NCBI GenBank assembly: GCA_021780055.1
Contig: JAJXZM010000177.1
Span: 1 to 12,908, forward strand
Direction: 5' to 3'
DNA from: Acidobacteriota bacterium
GTDB lineage: Bacteria; Acidobacteriota; Terriglobia; UBA7540
DNA: 12,908 nt
Part shown: positions 11,341 through 12,908 of the stretch, piece after piece
Layout of the letters: every line of letters starts with the position of its first letter
Position numbering within the stretch: the first letter of the stretch is position 1
Translations under genes and position numbers: made by a program
The notes under the pieces: generated by a model
The model's input: the letters and a program-made list of their open reading frames with translations, nothing else
Databases searched by the model: none
What the model was told of the DNA's origin: nothing

Positions 11341-12908
11341 CCTTTCATCCAAAGTTCAAAATTCACCAGCGCCCAGATCTGCTTTTGCCGGTCGCGCACG
11401 CCGTCGAAGTGTTCGCGCACAAAGTTTTCCATGTTCGTCGCGTTGAAATAATCGCGCGATCGCGCATCGTGCGAGAGGAGCAAATCCGCCACAAACGAAT
11501 TGAGCGTCTTCCGGAACCACAACCCGACGGGCACGGTGAATCCCACCTTGCGCCGCCGCAATGTTTCATCGGGAAGATAGGGCCGCAGCGCCTGGCGCAG
11601 CAGCACCTTGGTGCGGAAGCCCTGTGTGAGCAGTCGCACGGGAATGCGCGCCGCAAGCTCCACCAGCTTGTGGTCGAGGAACGGCACGCGCTCTTCAATC
11701 GAAGCGGCCATGGTCATCTGGTCGCCGCGCAACAGCAGATTGTCGGGCAGCCAGATTTTGAGATCGGCGTAGAGCATTCGCTTCAGCGGCGGCCGGTCGC
11801 GCACCTGCTCGAGGTATTGCGCAAAGACGCGCGCCGGGTGCGCCACGTCCACCTGCTTCAGAAAGTCCGGCGAGAACAGCGCCTCGCGCTCCTGCCGGGA
11901 AAATGACGCGAACCAGGTGGCCGAGCGTTCCGCCTCATCCGGAATTGAGAGAGCTTCAAGCGCCAGCTTCACGCGCCGCTGGCGGTAAGGCAGCCATCGC
12001 ACAATGGCGCCCGTCACCTCCGGCGGCAAGGCTGAGACCAGCCCGGCCAGCCGGTCGGCGGCATACTTGGGATAACCGGCGAAAAGCTCGTCGCTGCCCT
12101 CGCCCGCCAGCACCACCTTGACGGTTTCGGCGGCCTTCCGCGACATGCGATAGAGGGCCACGTCGGTAGGCTCGGCCACGGGCTCGTCACGGAAAGCGAT
12201 CAGGCGCGAAAGCTCATCCGCGAGGTCACGCGAACGCAGCACCACTTCCGTGTGCTCGGTGGCAAAGCGCGCCGCCACCCGCCGCGCGTAGGGCAATTCA
12301 CTGAATTCCTTTTCTTCAAAGCCGACGGAAAACGTCCGCAGCGGGCTCACGCCCAGGTCCGACATCATAGCCACGATGGCCGTCGAATCGACGCCGCCGC
12401 TCAGGAAGACTCCCAGCGGAACATCGGAAACCAGGCGCAACCGCACGGACTCGCGCAGCGTCTCGAGCACCTGGGCCGCGTAATCCTCGGCGGCCAGCGG
12501 CGTCTCATCTTCGCCCGGCAGGTCCCAGTAGCGCTCCTGGCGAATGCCGTTCGCGTCAACAATCATGAAGTGGCCGGGCAGCAGTTTGCTGACGCCTCGA
12601 TAAAAGGTGTTGGGCGCGGGCACGTAACGAAAACCGAAAAAGTCGTACACGGATTGCGTATCGATTTCGAGCGGCCGCGTGGCAAGCTGGCGCAGCGCGC
12701 GCAACTCCGAAGCGAAGGCCAGCCGGCCGGGTTCGGCCAGATAGTAGAGCGGCTTGATGCCGATGCGGTCTCGCGCCAGCATCAGGCGGCGGGTGTGGCG
12801 GTCCCACAGCGCGAAGGCAAACATCCCGCGCAAGTGTTCCAGCAGGCCGGGCCCGTGCTCTTCGTAGAGATGCAGAATGACTTCGGTGTCGGAAGCGTTG
12901 CGGAACTG
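11322..12908 (-). CDS. asnB: Asparagine-synthetase-type amidotransferase (5' partial)
   Basis: C-terminal 528 residues of a glutamine-hydrolysing asparagine synthetase; the frame runs off the right edge, so the start and the nucleophilic Cys of the glutaminase domain are outside. The fragment opens in the end of the class II amidotransferase domain (SDTEVILHLYEEHG, LRGMFAFALWD, RDRIGIKPLYY). The synthetase domain follows with the ATP-pyrophosphatase loop SGGVDST (fragment residues about 170-176), GEGSDELFAGY (about 269-279) and IEERVPFLDHKLVE. It converts aspartate or a related acid plus glutamine and ATP to the amide; paralogues inside polysaccharide clusters are thought to modify sugars or peptides instead. 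The last residues (IANRE, then stop) come from the heptamer repeat array, so the native C-terminus just after the FELW motif seems replaced. Probably the upstream gene of the same operon as the GT4 enzyme. Confidence 0.93.
   Translation of the reverse strand, partial: QFRNASDTEVILHLYEEHGPGLLEHLRGMFAFALWDRHTRRLMLARDRIGIKPLYYLAEPGRLAFASELRALRQLATRPLEIDTQSVYDFFGFRYVPAPNTFYRGVSKLLPGHFMIVDANGIRQERYWDLPGEDETPLAAEDYAAQVLETLRESVRLRLVSDVPLGVFLSGGVDSTAIVAMMSDLGVSPLRTFSVGFEEKEFSELPYARRVAARFATEHTEVVLRSRDLADELSRLIAFRDEPVAEPTDVALYRMSRKAAETVKVVLAGEGSDELFAGYPKYAADRLAGLVSALPPEVTGAIVRWLPYRQRRVKLALEALSIPDEAERSATWFASFSRQEREALFSPDFLKQVDVAHPARVFAQYLEQVRDRPPLKRMLYADLKIWLPDNLLLRGDQMTMAASIEERVPFLDHKLVELAARIPVRLLTQGFRTKVLLRQALRPYLPDETLRRRKVGFTVPVGLWFRKTLNSFVADLLLSHDARSRDYFNATNMENFVREHFDGVRDRQKQIWALVNFELWMKGIANRE

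Overview
The window looks like part of a GC-rich genome, most probably from the Acidobacteriota. This is inference from gene content: a secreted carboxypeptidase-regulatory-like protein whose C-terminal half carries an HQDPRFYYKG motif, a membrane-anchored Ser/Thr kinase with a small extracytoplasmic C-terminal domain, a compact secreted beta-strand protein, and a four-helix-bundle (S23-type) gene bordered by short heptamer repeats. No rRNA, functional tRNA, CRISPR array, transposase or integrase is visible.

Layout. Bases 1-381 hold no convincing gene but several GC-rich hairpins. Then come a membrane metallophosphoesterase (382-1491, +), a small unknown protein (1624-1827, -), and three exported proteins on the + strand: the carboxypeptidase-regulatory-like protein (2177-3328), a CAP/SCP-domain protein (3446-4084) and a small beta-rich protein (4202-4597). 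A near-consensus promoter (4829-4857) precedes a transmembrane Ser/Thr kinase-like gene (5033-6268) whose catalytic loop is atypical and whose activation segment lacks the usual GTxxYxAPE block.

Bases 6300-9610 form an accessory island. It carries a VapBC toxin-antitoxin pair (6430-7019, -) with a perfect 12+12 bp operator palindrome, an unrecognised 187-residue protein (7134-7697, -), and a HipBA module (8084-9573, +). hipB is preceded by two palindromic operators 40 bp apart and by a promoter predicted to give a leaderless mRNA. The HipBA module lies between the 3' end of an intact glycosyltransferase gene (9611-10810, -) and a second, 15-codon copy of such a 3' end (7967-8011). Such direct repeats are what remains after insertion at a gene end, or after recombination between paralogues.

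The right side is a surface-polysaccharide locus on the minus strand: a 5'-truncated asparagine-synthetase-type amidotransferase (asnB, 11322-12908) followed by a GT4 glycosyltransferase. Between them sits a 526-bp cassette (10815-11340) with a four-helix-bundle gene inside inverted arrays of a TAGCGAA-like heptamer. One array supplies the last codons and stop of asnB and, at its inner end, the ribosome-binding site of the cassette gene. The other array stops four bases before the glycosyltransferase start codon.

The points most worth a second look are the duplicated glycosyltransferase end around HipBA, the heptamer-bounded cassette and its remodelling of the asnB end, the kinase without an activation segment, and the unrecognised 187-aa gene between two toxin-antitoxin modules.
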